Origin: VYDC01 sp963667515
GTDB taxonomy: Bacteria; Chloroflexota; Dehalococcoidia; UBA2979
Assembly: GCA_963667515.2 (NCBI GenBank)
Contig: CAXXXY010000006.1
Coordinates: forward strand, 372,001 to 436,000
Direction: 5' to 3'
Length of the DNA: 64,000 nucleotides
The notes under the pieces were generated by a model. It was not told the origin of the DNA. It made no database searches and worked only from the letters and a program-made list of their open reading frames with translations. Positions within the stretch are counted from its first letter, which is position 1; every line of letters starts with the position of its first letter. Shown here in pieces: positions 62,410 to 64,000 of this stretch. The position numbers and the translations under genes are program-made.

Positions 62410-62910
62410 CTAGCCGCCGAGCTCGAAGCGGGCGAAGTGCGCCACCCGAATGTTCTCGCCGGTCTGGGCGATCGCCTCCTGCACCAGCTCGCCGATCGTG
62501 TGGGAGCCGTCCTTGATGAAGGGCTGGGCGAGCAGCGCGTGCTGCGCGCGATCGCCCGCGGCGTCCTCCGGCACGTCCGCCTCCGTCAGCGCCAGCGGGT
62601 TCATCGCGGCCACCTGCATCGCGATGTCGCGCGCGAGCTGGCGGAAGGTGTCGGTGCGGGCGACGAAGTCCGTCTCGCAGTTGACCTCGACGAGCGCGCC
62701 GATGCGACCGTCGCCGTGGATGTACGCCTCGACCAGGCCCTGCCCCGTGCTGCGCTCCGAGCGCTTCGCGGCCAAGGCTACGCCGCGCTCGCGCAGCAGC
62801 CGGCGCGCGCCCTCGAAGTCGCCGTCCGCCTCCTCCAGCGCGCGCTTGCTGTCCATGACGCCCGCGCCCGTCTCGGCGCGCAGCCGCTTCACGTCGTCCG
62901 CGGTGACCAC
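62410..62910 (-). CDS. tsf: Elongation factor Ts, short form
   Basis: A 166-residue EF-Ts, much shorter than the ~280-residue E. coli type and like the short forms of Thermus and many Chloroflexota. The N-terminal UBA-like domain (DDVKRLRAETGAGVMDSKRALEEADGD) and the core with the TDFVAR motif are present; the second core subdomain and coiled coil are lacking. It begins at GTG 62910. Confidence 0.93.
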   Translation of the reverse strand: MVTADDVKRLRAETGAGVMDSKRALEEADGDFEGARRLLRERGVALAAKRSERSTGQGLVEAYIHGDGRIGALVEVNCETDFVARTDTFRQLARDIAMQVAAMNPLALTEADVPEDAAGDRAQHALLAQPFIKDGSHTIGELVQEAIAQTGENIRVAHFARFELGG

Positions 62911-63007
62911 CTGCGTACTCCTCGTGCTATCGATCTCGTGCTGTCTGTCTCGTGCCGGCGATCTCGTGCCATCTGCCTCGGCGCGGGTGCCGATCGAGGG
63001 TCGGCGG

Positions 63008-63826
63008 CTAGCCCTGCGCGGGCGTCGCGGGGGCGGCCCCGGGCTCAGCCGCTGCCGCTGCGGCCGCCTCGGCCGCTGCGGCGGCCTCGGCGCTGGCGGC
63101 GGCCACCTGGGCGCGCCGCTGCGCGGCGAGCTCCTCCTCCACCTCGCTGTAGGCGCGGCCCTCCAGCACGGAGTCCGCGACCTGGCCGGTGATCAGCTGG
63201 ATCGCGCGGATCGCGTCGTCGTTGGACGGCACGGGGAAGTTCACGATGTCCGGGTCGGCGTTGGTGTCGCACATCGCCACCACGGGGATGCGAACGCGGT
63301 TCGCCTCCTTGACCGCGATGTCCTCCATCGTCGGGTCCACGACGAAGACGAGGCCGGGCGGCCGCGTGAGCCGGCGCAGCCCACCGAAGGAGCGCTCCAT
63401 GCGGCTGCGCTCCTTGTCCAGCCGCAGCCGCTCCTTCTTGGGGAGCGCGGCGTCGGAGCCGGTCTCCGCGCGCTCGTCGTGCTCCTTGAGCCGCTCGATG
63501 CGGCGCGCGATCGTCTGCCAGTTGGTGAGCGTGCCGCCCAGCCAGCGCGTGTTCACGAAGGGCATGCCGCAGCGCTCGGCCTCGCGGCTCACGATCTCGC
63601 GCGCCTGCTTCTTCGTGCCGACGAAGAGCACCGCGTCGCCCGCGGAGACCGTCTCGCGCACCTGCGTCAGCGCCTCGTCGAGGCGGCGCACGGTCTGCGC
63701 GAGGTCGAGGATGTGGATGCCGTTGCGCTCGGTGAAGATGAACGGGCGCATGCGCGGGTTCCAGCGGCGCGTCTGGTGGCCGAAGTGGACGCCCGCCTCC
63801 AGCAGCTCGCGCATCGTCGTCGCCAC
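63008..63826 (-). CDS. rpsB: 30S ribosomal protein S2
   Basis: A 272-residue S2 starting VATTMRELLEAGVHFGHQTRRWNPRM at GTG 63826. Other typical regions are LFVGTKKQAREIV, NTRWLGGTLTNW and VVAMCDTNADPDIVNFPVPSNDDA. The C terminus is an Ala/Glu-rich extension of about 40 residues. It leads the operon with tsf. Confidence 0.95.
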   Translation of the reverse strand: MATTMRELLEAGVHFGHQTRRWNPRMRPFIFTERNGIHILDLAQTVRRLDEALTQVRETVSAGDAVLFVGTKKQAREIVSREAERCGMPFVNTRWLGGTLTNWQTIARRIERLKEHDERAETGSDAALPKKERLRLDKERSRMERSFGGLRRLTRPPGLVFVVDPTMEDIAVKEANRVRIPVVAMCDTNADPDIVNFPVPSNDDAIRAIQLITGQVADSVLEGRAYSEVEEELAAQRRAQVAAASAEAAAAAEAAAAAAAEPGAAPATPAQG

Positions 63827-64000
63827 GTGTCCCCCTGCGTCCCGCCGCCGCCAACATCCGCCGCGCATCGGCACGCGACGCCGGCGGCGGCGCTCGTCAT
63901 TCCTCGACCCGGCGTCCCGCGCTCGGTGTCGGCGCGCGAGCACGAGGGCTACGCGCCAGCGGGGTCACGGGCGCGCCTCGGCGCTCCCGCGTTCGTCGGC
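63827..64000. other. Upstream region of rpsB
   Basis: No gene is supported here. It probably holds the promoter of the rpsB operon, but I see no clear -10/-35 pair. Confidence 0.4.

Overview
The window is GC-rich chromosomal DNA, probably from a Chloroflexota bacterium (a Dehalococcoidia/Tepidiforma- or Thermomicrobia-like lineage). This rests on three things: the block rpsB-tsf-frr-uppS-cdsA-dxr-rseP-ispG with proS nearby, a very short EF-Ts, and the mix of F420-type LLM oxidoreductase, DUF309 and YCII/DGPF families. A deep-branching actinobacterium is the main alternative, because taxonomy cannot be settled from the sequence alone.

Bases 1-7047 are ordinary chromosome: the end of ctaB (heme O synthase), a two-gene ABC exporter, a YedY/MsrP-like molybdenum oxidoreductase with its cytochrome b partner, an unusual GreA fused to an integrase-type SAM-like domain, rsmG and a Yip1-like membrane protein.

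Bases 7048-25394 look like a genomic island, or two stacked islands, in a tRNA-Ala(GGC) gene. The first 40 nt of the tRNA remain at 7048, the complete tRNA stands at 25395, and a truncated tyrosine integrase lies just inside the right end. A third, partial copy of the attachment sequence at 15626 suggests two insertions in tandem. Cargo: a type II NADH dehydrogenase with an N-terminal membrane module, a downstream protein made of three copies of the same module (now split by two IS copies), a GH15 glucoamylase/trehalase-like enzyme, a nitroreductase, an LLM oxidoreductase, an M20 peptidase split by an IS, a MaoC-like protein and a small cupin-like protein.

Bases 25617-28680 are a nest three deep: an IS30 element sits inside an IS3-type element that sits inside a YCII-family gene. 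Beyond it the chromosome resumes: a PQQ-type sugar dehydrogenase lipoprotein, leuS, a lipoprotein hydrolase, coaD/rsmD, a GH18-like surface protein, an HtrA protease, a second greA, lysS, serS, a ferredoxin-membrane-nuclease-like fusion, a damaged response regulator/kinase hybrid, proS, and then the leftward rseP-dxr-cdsA-uppS-frr-tsf-rpsB operon (isoprenoid, lipid carrier and translation genes).

Mobile DNA dominates the window. A 1,050-bp IS481-type element occurs five times, always at a CTAG tetranucleotide with a 6-bp NCTAGN duplication. Two copies sit exactly on TAG stop codons and rebuild them. A 1,355-bp IS3-type element occurs three times with clean 4-bp duplications, so the interrupted genes can be reconstructed base by base. 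The most interesting items are the NDH-2/triplicated membrane-module pair, the two GreA paralogues in which only the fusion keeps the catalytic acidic pair, the stop-codon-neutral IS insertions, and the ferredoxin fusion.
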